The notes under the pieces are model-generated. The model saw nothing but the letters and a program-made list of their open reading frames with translations, was not told the origin of the DNA and did no database searches. A stretch of 64,000 nt of DNA from Nocardia carnea (lineage in GTDB: Bacteria; Actinomycetota; Actinomycetes; Mycobacteriales; Mycobacteriaceae), in assembly GCF_029868325.1 (NCBI RefSeq), contig NZ_JARWNW010000241.1, forward strand, positions 18,622-82,621, read 5' to 3'. This document shows positions 9,676-17,390 of this stretch, one piece after another. Both the position numbers and the translations under genes were made by a program. Position 1 is the first letter of the stretch. Each line of letters begins with the position of its first letter.

Positions 9676-10881
9676 TCAGGGCCGAGGAAGTATTTCGGGT
9701 TGCATCAGGCCGGTGATGGTTCTGATGATGTCCGTTCCGACTCGTCCGAAGGCGGCGTCGAAGTAGGCGCGCAAATAATTGCGCTGCAGATCGATCGACC
9801 GGTCCGGGTCGATACTGCCCACAGTTCGCGTAGCTGCGTCCGCAGGGATCAAGCCGGCCGCGGCGAGCTGTGGCAGGATCGCTTGCTGGTCGCAGAAGGA
9901 CATGTGCTCGGTGCCTTCCAAGCGCAGCGGGACCTTCAGCCCAGTGTTGTTCGGCCAACCCGGCTGCCAGCCCGGATCCTCGGACCACGGAAACCTGCCG
10001 CTGGCCAGCATCAGCAGCGGGCGGTCGACGCCGTCGTCGGCGACCGAACCAAGGATCGGACCGTCGAGGTCGACACCGGCGCGGATCCGGGGGTCGTCGT
10101 GGATCGCCTGGGCTGTGGTCGACCCACCGAGTGAATGGCCGAACATCCCGACCTTCGACAGATCCAGGTGGGCGGCCAGGGAAGTCGGAAGTACCTGTCG
10201 CCGATCAGATCCGCCGGCGAATTCGGCGAGCTGGTCCAGCACGAACCTTGTATCGGCTACCCGGGTCGGCAGCAGGAGGTCGCGCAGCACTTCCTGCGGA
10301 GAGTCCAGCGGCACCTCGGTCACTGCTTCCCGGCCGTCGGGGAAGTGCACCGAGAACGCTTCATGGGTGTGGTTGATGGCCACCACCGCGTAGCCGTGGC
10401 TGGCGAGGTCCTCGGCTTGGGTAGTGCTCCAGCCGGTGGTGTCGGTCATCCCCGGGGAATTCAGCAATATCGGAAACCGGCCGTGATCGGGCAGGGCGGG
10501 CGCGTCCCGGTAGCTGTGGCTGGGCGCGAGAGTCCAGCTCTCCTCGGGCACCCCGAGCTTATCGAGATAGGTGTGCTGCGCTTGCCGACCGCCGGGCGGC
10601 ATCCACGGTGCCCGCGGCGCCGTGTGATCCGAGATAGCGGGGTACCAGATCTGGACCATCAACTCCCGGCGCTGATCTGGATGCCATGGATCAGCGCGCC
10701 CTGAATCGACCAGATGAACTCCCGTGACGCCCACCGGATATGACCCAGTGGGCGCTGGAAGCGTGAGCGCCACTGCTGTGGCCGGCGGCCCTGGATCGGC
10801 ATGTGCCACACCCGCGCCACTTGTGACGACCGCCAGGACAGCAGACAATACGGTCCCGAATCGCCGTAACTTCATGCGCAT
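9676..10881 (-). CDS. Secreted alpha/beta-hydrolase (PAF-acetylhydrolase/lipase-like)
   Basis: Predicted exported esterase or lipase of 401 residues. A signal peptide is clear: Arg/Lys-rich start, hydrophobic core (VLSAVLAVVTSGAG), then AHA-DP as the likely cleavage site. The nucleophile elbow GHSLGG has its serine near residue 250, with an Asp in AGVDLDGP and a His in GTEHMSF as likely triad partners. The oxyanion region FPILLNSPGMT resembles platelet-activating-factor acetylhydrolase relatives. ATG 10881 is used; ATG 10875 also fits. The gene fills the whole interval between repeat copies 1 and 2 and points against the repeat orientation. The substrate is not predictable. Confidence 0.85.
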   Translation of the reverse strand: MRMKLRRFGTVLSAVLAVVTSGAGVAHADPGPPATAVALTLPAPTGSYPVGVTGVHLVDSGRADPWHPDQRRELMVQIWYPAISDHTAPRAPWMPPGGRQAQHTYLDKLGVPEESWTLAPSHSYRDAPALPDHGRFPILLNSPGMTDTTGWSTTQAEDLASHGYAVVAINHTHEAFSVHFPDGREAVTEVPLDSPQEVLRDLLLPTRVADTRFVLDQLAEFAGGSDRRQVLPTSLAAHLDLSKVGMFGHSLGGSTTAQAIHDDPRIRAGVDLDGPILGSVADDGVDRPLLMLASGRFPWSEDPGWQPGWPNNTGLKVPLRLEGTEHMSFCDQQAILPQLAAAGLIPADAATRTVGSIDPDRSIDLQRNYLRAYFDAAFGRVGTDIIRTITGLMQPEILPRP

Positions 10882-10962
10882 CAATCCAAACCCCCGAACC
10901 AACTGCTGTTGGCCGGAACCCTACAAGATCGACGGCCGGTCCCCGACGGCGTAGCGGCACAG

Positions 10963-11066
10963 TGTCCACAAATAGGTGGTTGTTGGACGGACCTCTTGAG
11001 GTAATCATCGCTGACCAGCGATGATTACCTCCTCGGCTGTCCAAGAATGCATCGAATTATGGACAG
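10963..11066 (+). repeat. Composite palindromic repeat, copy 2 (best preserved)
   Basis: The left block 10963-10988 runs TGTCCACAAAT to GTTGTTGGAC. The central hairpin has perfect 15-nt arms (GAGGTAATCATCGCT at 10998-11012, exact complement at 11017-11031) and the loop GACC. The right block 11038-11065 has half-sites TGTCCA and TGGACA around AGAATGCATCG. There is no T-run after the stem, so a simple intrinsic terminator is unlikely. It separates the secreted esterase from the CMD/LysR pair. Confidence 0.85.
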
Positions 11067-11226
11067 TAAAAGCCGTGTAGGGGCGGAGGTGGTCCGGACG
11101 CGCGGATATGCCAGGACCACGTCAGCCGTGGGCTGTGCCAACCTCGATGCTCGAGGCTGTGCCGGCAGCGAGGGAGTCGAAACCTGCACTGGCGGTGGGT
11201 GGAAGGTCAAGCCCGCCGCGCGACCG

Positions 11227-11739
11227 CTACCGAGGCGTTGCCGGAGTCCACTGCCGTGCCGGTGATACGCCGGGCAGTGGTTTTCCGATCACCGCCAGTG
11301 GGACGTAGAAGTTCACCTCACCGATCACCATGGCGAGCGTGGCGATCTCCCGGTCGCTGTAGTGGGCTGAAACCTCCTCGTAAAGGGCATCGGTGACGCG
11401 TTCGCTCCCGGGCGAGGGCTGGAGCACCGCTTCGACCAAGGCCAGCGCGGCGCGCTCGGCCTCGGAGAAGTACGGCGAGGTCGGCCAGGTGGCCACCGCG
11501 GCGATCCGTTCCTCGGACTCGCCCTGCTTGCGCAATGCGCCGGTGTGCAGGATGGCGAGATAAGTACTCCCGACGATCTGCCCGGCGCGGAGCTGTACCA
11601 GTCCGACAGTGGCCGGTGCGATCGTGCCGTTACCGGTCACGCTGCGCAAGGCGGCGGCGGTCTGACCCATCTCCGGGACGAGCTGCACCGGATTCGGCAT
11701 CCGCGAGACCCGCACCTGCTCCGCAGTTGTCATTGTCAT
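11227..11739 (-). CDS. Carboxymuconolactone-decarboxylase/AhpD-like protein lacking CxxC
   Basis: About 170 residues with the AhpD-like pattern: VPEMGQTAAALRSV near the N-terminus, LVQLRAGQIVGSTYLAILHT, then GESEERIAAVATW and SEAERAALALVEAV. In the family the segment is usually NGCAYCIDMHT with two redox cysteines. Here both are replaced (GSTYL), and the whole protein has no cysteine, so thiol peroxidase or disulfide chemistry is not possible. ATG 11739 and 11733 are both plausible behind GGATGGAAGG. It is divergent from a LysR gene that may regulate it. The biochemical role is uncertain. Confidence 0.8.
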   Translation of the reverse strand: MTMTTAEQVRVSRMPNPVQLVPEMGQTAAALRSVTGNGTIAPATVGLVQLRAGQIVGSTYLAILHTGALRKQGESEERIAAVATWPTSPYFSEAERAALALVEAVLQPSPGSERVTDALYEEVSAHYSDREIATLAMVIGEVNFYVPLAVIGKPLPGVSPARQWTPATPR

Positions 11740-11869
11740 TGTCCTTCCATCCTTCGACAGCCGATGGCGAAGCTGTCGTCCGACCTCAACGATCAGCTCG
11801 GGGAACTGGAGAAACAACGGCGAAGTGTGCAACGCTGCGTTAACCGCTGTGTTGACATGCGAGGTAGAC

Positions 11870-12757
11870 GTGGAGATTCGTGATATCGAGATCTTTCTGA
11901 CGCTGGCGGAGGAGTTGCACTTCGGTCGCGCTGCCGCCCGGTTGCATGTCTCGGTCGCACGGGTCAGCCAGGCGATCAAGAAGCAGGAGCGTGCGATCGG
12001 TGCGCGGTTGTTCGATCGGGACAATCGCACTGTTCGGCTCAGCGCGGTAGGTGCGCAGCTGCGTGACGATCTCGTTCCGGTCCGCGCCGGCCTGGAGGCG
12101 AGTCTGCGCCGGGCGCGCCTGTCCGCGACCGGTAAAGCGGGGGTGCTCCGGGTGGGCTCGCTGATGCTCAGCGGCTATGACCTCGAGAAATACTGGGTTC
12201 GTTTCCGCGACCGGTATCCGCAGTGGAACGTCCAGTTGTCGTTCGCGCGTTTCGTCGATCCGTTCGCCGGTTTGCGCCGAGGTGATCTCGACATCTTGAT
12301 CGCATGGCTGCCGATCGAGGAGCCGGACTTGACCATCGGGCCGACGATCACTGTCGAGCGGCGTGTCCTCGGGGTGGCAGCGGATCATGAACTGAGCATC
12401 GAAGCGTCGGCCTCCTCCACCGTGCTACGGGATTTCTGTCACCCGACCACGGAATCGGCGCCGGATTATTGGGTGAACAGTTTCATATCGGCACAGGCCC
12501 GGAAGGAGGCACACATCGAACGCACCCGCGTCGTCGCCAATACCGAAGAACTGGTTCACCTCGCCGCGACCGGAGATATCGTCACAGTCCAGCCCAGGCA
12601 CGCGGCCCGCTACTGGAATCGCCCGGACCTGCGCTGGTTACCGGTCCCCGATATGCTCCCGCTCAGCTACGCGCTGGTGTGGCGTACCACCGCGGAAACC
12701 GACGCGATCAGGGCGTTCGCCGATATCGTGCGCGAACTCGGGCCACGGTACGAGTAG
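11870..12757 (+). CDS. LysR family transcriptional regulator
   Basis: A 295-residue regulator with the N-terminal winged HTH (EIFLTLAEELHFGRAAARLH, then VSVARVSQAIKKQERAIG and LFDRDNRTVRLS), followed by a periplasmic-binding-like effector domain. GTG 11870 is preferred because GAGG lies five bases upstream and homologues begin with the DIEIFLTLAEE region. ATG- or GTG-led extensions upstream run into the promoter. It is divergent from the CMD gene, with a 130-bp gap, the usual LysR arrangement in which the regulator controls its neighbour. No clear T-N11-A site could be fixed by eye. Confidence 0.9.
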   Translation: MEIRDIEIFLTLAEELHFGRAAARLHVSVARVSQAIKKQERAIGARLFDRDNRTVRLSAVGAQLRDDLVPVRAGLEASLRRARLSATGKAGVLRVGSLMLSGYDLEKYWVRFRDRYPQWNVQLSFARFVDPFAGLRRGDLDILIAWLPIEEPDLTIGPTITVERRVLGVAADHELSIEASASSTVLRDFCHPTTESAPDYWVNSFISAQARKEAHIERTRVVANTEELVHLAATGDIVTVQPRHAARYWNRPDLRWLPVPDMLPLSYALVWRTTAETDAIRAFADIVRELGPRYE

Positions 12758-13115
12758 TGGTCGCGACAGTGCCGGGAAGCTGTGACGGTGCCGCGTGCCA
12801 TGGCGCGGAGGTAACAGATCCTGGGGTGCCGACGACGAGGGGCCAGGCCCTATATCCGTTGTTTTCTCGGCAATTCCTGCCGGAACCTCGAGCCGCCTCC
12901 ACTGGAACCGTGGAGTTCACCGTCCGGATCAAATCGATCGATCCGGATACCCGGTCGGCCGTCGTGGTCATCGTCGCGAAATCGGCCGGCCGCAAAATCT
13001 TCGGCCTCGCCACCGCCGAAACCCGCCTCGCGTAGCCACCGCCGCGATGGTCGGGTCCGATGCCGGGCGGTGAAGCGTCGGCCGTCCGGGGCACCTGTCG
13101 GGTGCTGGGATCGAG
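12758..13115. other. Gap with a possible 41-residue ORF
   Basis: There are about 360 bp between LysR and repeat copy 3. The only candidate is a short plus-strand frame from GTG 12910 to the stop at 13033-13035, with VEFTVRIKSIDPDTRSAVVV at its start and GLATAETRLA at its end. It has codon use like a real gene but no ribosome site. It could be a tiny protein or the tail of a decayed gene. Nothing else is recognised. Confidence 0.3.
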
Positions 13116-13218
13116 TGTTCATCATTGGGGTATTCATGGACGCGTATCCGCAGATAACCATCGTTGAACAGCGATGATGTGCAGCCACTCTGTTCAGAAA
13201 AACATCAATTGATGGACA
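13116..13218 (+). repeat. Composite palindromic repeat, copy 3
   Basis: The left block 13116-13141 runs TGTTCATCATT to ATTCATGGAC. The central imperfect stem is CATCGTT (13160-13166) against AGCGATG (13170-13176). The right block 13191-13218 runs TGTTCAGAAAA to TTGATGGACA. The outer arms TGTTCATCA and TGATGGACA pair well, so the whole element can fold back on itself. It lies between the LysR gap and the GNAT gene and has the same orientation as the other copies. Confidence 0.78.
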
Positions 13219-13367
13219 GGGCATATCGGGCAGGGTGCTGGGTTATCGCTTGGTCGGTAGCGTGGCGTTGTATCGCGACTGGCGTCGGGTGGTTGACCAC
13301 CGGGGAGCATGAGAGCAGCGAGCATCGACCGCCTGGGTGCTTCGCGCCGAAAGGGCGGAGGGGTCTC

Positions 13368-13928
13368 ATGCTGGATATCGGCGTTGCTCGGGCGGAAGAT
13401 GTCGGCGAGATCATTGCGCTGCGGCATGCGGCCGAGGATTGGCTCTGTTCCAACGGTATCGATCAGTGGCCCCGTCGGGAGATTCCGGTAGCGCGGTTCC
13501 ACGATGAGGTCGCCGAGGGTGAGTACTATGTTGCCCGCCGAATCGGGTATCGGCCGATTGTCGGTGCATTCCGGCTCGTGTGGACCGACCGGGCGGTCTG
13601 GAGTGACGACGGTGTCTGTGCAGGCTATGTGCATTCCCTGGTCATCGATCGGCAGCACGCTGGGCAGGGTGTCGGTCGCGTCATGCTCGACTGGGCCTCT
13701 CGCGCCGCCGCTTCCGCTGGCGCAACGGTGCTCAGATTGGATTGCGTCGAGAACAACGCCAGACTGTGTGACTACTACCTCGATCTCGGGTTCGGCCAGG
13801 TTGGACGCCGAGATCTCGCCGGGTACGCACACGGTGTGGTGCTTTTCGAACGTCGACTCACCTCGCCGCCCTCGCCTGCCAGTGGCAGGACCGTCGAACG
13901 CGAGATGCCGTCGGGCCGTAGTTGGTAG
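13368..13928 (+). CDS. GNAT family N-acetyltransferase
   Basis: Acetyl-CoA-dependent acyltransferase of 186 residues; the substrate is unknown. The GNAT core is visible: VHSLVIDRQHAGQGVGRVML carries the Q/RxxGxG/A pyrophosphate-binding loop (QHAGQGVG), followed by ATVLRLDCVENNARLCDYY and LGFGQVGRRDL. ATG 13368 has GGAGGGG six bases upstream; the longer open frame upstream crosses repeat copy 3 and is not credible. It is followed 63 bp later by a methyltransferase in the same direction, so the two may form a two-gene unit bounded by repeats 3 and 4. Confidence 0.88.
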   Translation: MLDIGVARAEDVGEIIALRHAAEDWLCSNGIDQWPRREIPVARFHDEVAEGEYYVARRIGYRPIVGAFRLVWTDRAVWSDDGVCAGYVHSLVIDRQHAGQGVGRVMLDWASRAAASAGATVLRLDCVENNARLCDYYLDLGFGQVGRRDLAGYAHGVVLFERRLTSPPSPASGRTVEREMPSGRSW

Positions 13929-13991
13929 TAGTTGTCATCGACGGCACGTCACATCCGGTGGCCGCCGTGACGAGCGCGCAGTGAGGTGAGA

Positions 13992-14921
13992 GTGGCCGAT
14001 TCGATCGACGGCTTGTTCGCGGGAACAGCCTGGCACTATGCGCGCTATCGGCCCGGCTATCCGGAGGTGTTCTTCGCCGACTTGATCCGGCGATTCCGTC
14101 TCGACGGGACCGGCCGACTCCTGGACTTGGGTTGCGGTACAGGCCAGCTGACCCTCCCCCTGGCGGCGCACGTCGACGAAGCTGTCGGCGTGGACCCTGC
14201 CCCGGAGATGCTCGCAGAGGCCGCACGGCAATCCCGCGTCACGGGCGTCACCAACGTGACCTGGACACAGGGCAGCTCAGCAGATCTCGGGGGCGAGTAT
14301 GGGCGCTTCAGTCTGGTGACGATGGGCAGGTCCTTTCATTGGATGGACCGCCGCCGCGTGCTTGCACTTCTGGAAGACATGGTCGACGACGGTGGCGGAT
14401 TGGTGATCGCCAACGACAGTTGCCTTGTGCGGCCGGCCATCCACTGGCAGCGAGCGATCGAACGGGTCCAAGCTCGGTTTCTTCCCGCGGACTTCACGCC
14501 GCCTGTGCCGCCATCAGGCCGTGCGGACGACGCCGGACACTTGCCCCACGAGGAGATTCTGGGTCGATCGCAATTCTGCAGGGTCGATCGGCGGGTCTAC
14601 GAATTCGAGCGTGTGTGGACGACCGAACAGGCCATCGGATACCTGTACTCGACATCGCTACCGTTTCGTCGAACATTGGGCGAACAGCGGACGGCGTTCG
14701 AACACGCCGTCCGCGAGGAGCTGCTCACGATCGAGCCGAGTGGACGGTTCGTCGAACCGGTGGCCCTGGAAGTGTTGACGGCCACGCGGCCAAGGGGCGA
14801 TCGGATCGGGGCGGAACAATCGCTTGCGTTCCGGTCCGGCAACCACTGGCGCTGCGCCTGCACAGGAGTGTCGCAGTGGCTGTTCATCAAAGGGGGCTTC
14901 ACGGGCATTCAGGACCCCTGA
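13992..14921 (+). CDS. Class I SAM-dependent methyltransferase
   Basis: The SAM-binding motif I is LLDLGCGTGQLTLPLA, followed by the acidic motif II region AVGVDPAPEML and the family segment TMGRSFHWMDR. This is the Methyltransf_11-type, small-molecule fold, 309 residues. GTG 13992 has GAGG five bases upstream; GTG 13986 is in frame too. The last 14 codons lie inside the left block of repeat copy 4 (14881 onward), so the repeat supplies the C-terminus (LFIKGGFTGIQDP). A broken paralogue of its C-terminal half sits at 8694-9014. The substrate is unknown. Confidence 0.88.
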   Translation: MADSIDGLFAGTAWHYARYRPGYPEVFFADLIRRFRLDGTGRLLDLGCGTGQLTLPLAAHVDEAVGVDPAPEMLAEAARQSRVTGVTNVTWTQGSSADLGGEYGRFSLVTMGRSFHWMDRRRVLALLEDMVDDGGGLVIANDSCLVRPAIHWQRAIERVQARFLPADFTPPVPPSGRADDAGHLPHEEILGRSQFCRVDRRVYEFERVWTTEQAIGYLYSTSLPFRRTLGEQRTAFEHAVREELLTIEPSGRFVEPVALEVLTATRPRGDRIGAEQSLAFRSGNHWRCACTGVSQWLFIKGGFTGIQDP

Positions 14922-14983
14922 ATCATCGTTTAGCAGCGATGACGCACCCCGGCAGTGTCCAGGAATGCATCGGTTGATGGATG
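14881..14983 (+). repeat. Composite palindromic repeat, copy 4 (overlaps methyltransferase 3' end)
   Basis: The left block begins TGTTCATCAAAGGGGGC at 14881 and continues to GGGCATTCAGGAC. The central stem is TCATCGTT (14932-14939) facing AGCGATGA across TAGC-type loop bases. The right block 14956-14983 runs TGTCCAGGAAT, GCATCG, GTTGATGGATG. The right block is nearly identical to that of copies 2 and 5. The first 41 bp are coding for the methyltransferase. Confidence 0.8.
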
Positions 14984-15058
14984 GTTACCGAGTTCCATGA
15001 AGCCGGCGATGTCACGCTGGTTCGGCAGCGACTCGAGTCTCCTGCAGGAGGAGACCTC

Positions 15059-16001
15059 ATGCTCGGAGTCATGGATGACGAGATGCTGTTTCCGATCGGG
15101 GTCGTGGCCGAACGCACGGGGCTTGCGGTCAAAACGATTCGGTTCTACTCCGACAAGGGGCTCGTTCCGCCGTCCCCGTACACCCCGACCGGCTCTACGA
15201 CATTGCTGCCTTGTCCCGCCTGGAACTGGTCCGCACACTGCGCGAACTCGATATAGACCTGGCCACTGTGCGGCGCATCCTGGCCAGCGAGACTTCGCGG
15301 GCGGAGGTCGCCGCTGCGCACGCGTCCGCCCTCGATGTCCAGATCCGAGGTCTGCGGCTGCGCCGGGCAGTACTGCAGGCGGTGGCAGAACGGAAATCCG
15401 ACCCCGAGGAGATGGATCTGATGCACAAACTGGTGAACCTGTCACAGGCCGAGCGACACCGCTTCGTCCACGACTTCGTCGACGACACCTTCGGTGGCGT
15501 CGACGCCAATCCGGCAATGGTCGAACTGCTGCGCACGAGCATGCCCGACCTACCCGAAGCCCCAGCACCGAGCAGGTCGAGGGATGGAAGGAATTGGTCG
15601 AACTCGTCCAGGACAGCGACTTCCGCGCGGCAGTGCGCCGGATGGCCGAATACCAGGCCGCGCAACGCCTCGAGGGCGATACCACCGGCCTGCATCATGC
15701 GCTCACCGAAACCGTGCGCGACGAAGTCGGCCGCGCACTCGCCGCGGGAATCTCCCCGGAATCAGCGGCGGCCGCGCCGATCGTGGATACCCTCACCGCC
15801 CGCCACGCCGAAACGTTTGGCAAACCCGACGACAGTGCCCTCCGGCATTGGATGCTGCAACGACTGGAGGTGGCCAACGACTCCCGCGTGGCGCGGTATT
15901 GGCAGCTCGTAGCTGCCATAAACGGCTGGCCATCCGTAGAGGACCTGGATCCAGTATTCAGCTGGCTCGGCCAGGCGCTGAGGACCCACACCGGGCGATA
16001 G
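15059..16001 (+). pseudogene. MerR family regulator with two frameshifts
   Basis: ATG 15059, behind GGAGGAG, opens a MerR HTH (FPIGVVAERTGLAVKTIRFY, SDKGLVPPS). The frame then breaks near 15190. The continuation RLYDIAALSRLELVRTLREL is one frame over, and the expected TGYRLYD shows that seven bases (a TACCGGC-type unit between two GGCT repeats) are missing. A second break lies at the C-run 15560-15563, where adding one C would join APSTEQVEGWKELVELVQ to the preceding part. The rest reads to a stop at 16001. The intact protein would be about 315 residues. It is the only gene between repeats 4 and 5. Sequencing error could explain the homopolymer break, but not easily the first lesion. Confidence 0.8.
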
Positions 16002-16108
16002 CCGCCTCCTGCACACCGGCGGCGACGAATCCGGCAGCTCGCCGTGCGCCCGCTGCCGGCCGTGGCGAGGTATCCGTGGACGACGCGGCACCGAGAAGTT
16101 ATTCCACA

Positions 16109-16209
16109 TGTCCACGAAAGGTTGATCCTGGACAGAAACGAGGTGGTAATCATCCCGAGCAGCGATGATTACCACCTTTCGTGTCCAAGAATGCATCGGT
16201 TGTTGGGCA
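16109..16209 (+). repeat. Composite palindromic repeat, copy 5
   Basis: The left block has half-sites TGTCCA (16109-16114) and TGGACA (16129-16134). The central stem has perfect 14-nt arms, AGGTGGTAATCATC (16141-16154) and its complement (16163-16176). The right block 16182-16209 runs TGTCCAAGAAT, GCATCG, GTTGTTGGGCA. It marks the last visible copy; the next gene, on the minus strand, ends 81 bp downstream. Confidence 0.85.
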
Positions 16210-16289
16210 ATGCCCGGCCACCCCACAGAAGTCCGAGAAGAATTCCGTGGGGCGAGGCCGGCAGGTGTGCCGAGGTGGGGGGATGGGGT

Positions 16290-17090
16290 TCAGACCGATG
16301 CGGTCTCGCGGACAGCGCCGGCGACCGCGGGGAAATCCTTGCGCAGGATCTTGGAGTGGTTACTGGCGACCTTCGCGCTGATCGTGATGTTCGGGTTGTG
16401 CGCGATGATCGGGTCGAGTACTTTCCGTCCCTCCTCCATCTCATCGTTCTCGCTGCCTAGGCTATCTCCGGTGGCCAGGACGAACCGCACCGGGCGGGTC
16501 GCGCGTTCGAGCACCGGAACGCTGGCTGCGGCGATCTCGTTGAGTTCGATATTGGACTCGGCATGCTGGGCGGCGCTCATCCGCGCGGCCATTCCGAACG
16601 GGCGTGCCAGCGGCAGCAGGAACCGCATCTTGTGGAACAGTTTGCGGATCCGCTCGGCGCCCTCTTCGCCGGTCAGGCCGTGCGGGAAGGCGTCCACGGT
16701 CACCACTCCCAGCATGCGGTCGGGGTTGCGGTCGGCCCAGTGCCAGCTCAGCACCCCGCCGTAGGACCAGCCCACCAGGATGATCGGCTCCGTCACGCCC
16801 CTGGCCGCGAGCACGGCATCGATATCGCGCAGGCACGCCTCGAAGGAGTAGTCCGCGGATTGCTTCGATGTACCGCGGGCCCGCTCATCGAAGGTGATGT
16901 GCCGGTAGCCGGGGCCCAGATCGGCGATCACTTTCTTCCAGTGCGACCGGTCGGCGTAGGCGCCGTTGAGGTAGACCACCGGCCGGCCCGAGCCGCCGGT
17001 GTCGGTCACCGACAGCGCGGTGTCCTCGACCGGCACCATGCCGGTCCACGTCGATTCGGTCGAGTTGTTGCTGGTCGCTGCGTTGCTCAT
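16290..17090 (-). CDS. Alpha/beta-fold hydrolase
   Basis: A 266-residue cytoplasmic hydrolase of the alpha/beta family. VVYLNGAYADRSHW supplies the oxyanion region, GWSYGG the nucleophile elbow, VTVDAFPHG the acid region and KVASNHSKI the catalytic histidine. ATG 17090 is used; a GTG at 17168 would add a poorly conserved segment. It lies just past the fifth repeat and is divergent from the E1 dehydrogenase gene. Substrate and pathway are not predictable. Confidence 0.85.
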   Translation of the reverse strand: MSNAATSNNSTESTWTGMVPVEDTALSVTDTGGSGRPVVYLNGAYADRSHWKKVIADLGPGYRHITFDERARGTSKQSADYSFEACLRDIDAVLAARGVTEPIILVGWSYGGVLSWHWADRNPDRMLGVVTVDAFPHGLTGEEGAERIRKLFHKMRFLLPLARPFGMAARMSAAQHAESNIELNEIAAASVPVLERATRPVRFVLATGDSLGSENDEMEEGRKVLDPIIAHNPNITISAKVASNHSKILRKDFPAVAGAVRETASV

Positions 17091-17390
17091 GTCAATACAG
17101 TCGCTGGACCGGCTGATACCGGCCTGACAGCGCTCTGACACACCCCCTGACACACGGGCCACGGGCACGTAGATCGTCGGGCATGACCGACGGGTTCCGG
17201 CGCGTAAACGCGCAGGTCGACCGAGATCGGCAACTGCTCAAAAGGTGTCGTATGACCCGTCTGTTGTACAACGTCTAATCACCCTCTTTATGTACTGATC
17301 CGGAGTGACGCTGCGGTGCGCCGCGACTTGCCGTGTCTGCACACCTCGAGCCTCCGGTCCGCGCTCTAGGCTCGTAACGGTGAGGGTCCG
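17091..17390. other. Divergent promoter region of hydrolase and E1 genes
   Basis: About 300 bp without a gene. It holds two direct CTGACACAC units (around 17136-17159), a GCGCGT/ACGCGC inverted repeat around 17205-17218 and a 10-bp palindrome GTTGTACAAC at 17263-17272. These are plausible regulatory sites for the flanking divergent genes but cannot be assigned to a regulator. Confidence 0.4.

Noticed and set aside
10998..11031. Plain intrinsic terminator as the whole explanation of the repeat hairpin
   Set aside because: The stem has no T-tract, copies 3 and 4 have imperfect stems, and conserved blocks extend on both sides well beyond a terminator.
9453..16209. CRISPR array
   Set aside because: The repeats are 1-2 kb apart, composite and enclose genes. 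There are no short regular spacers and no cas genes.
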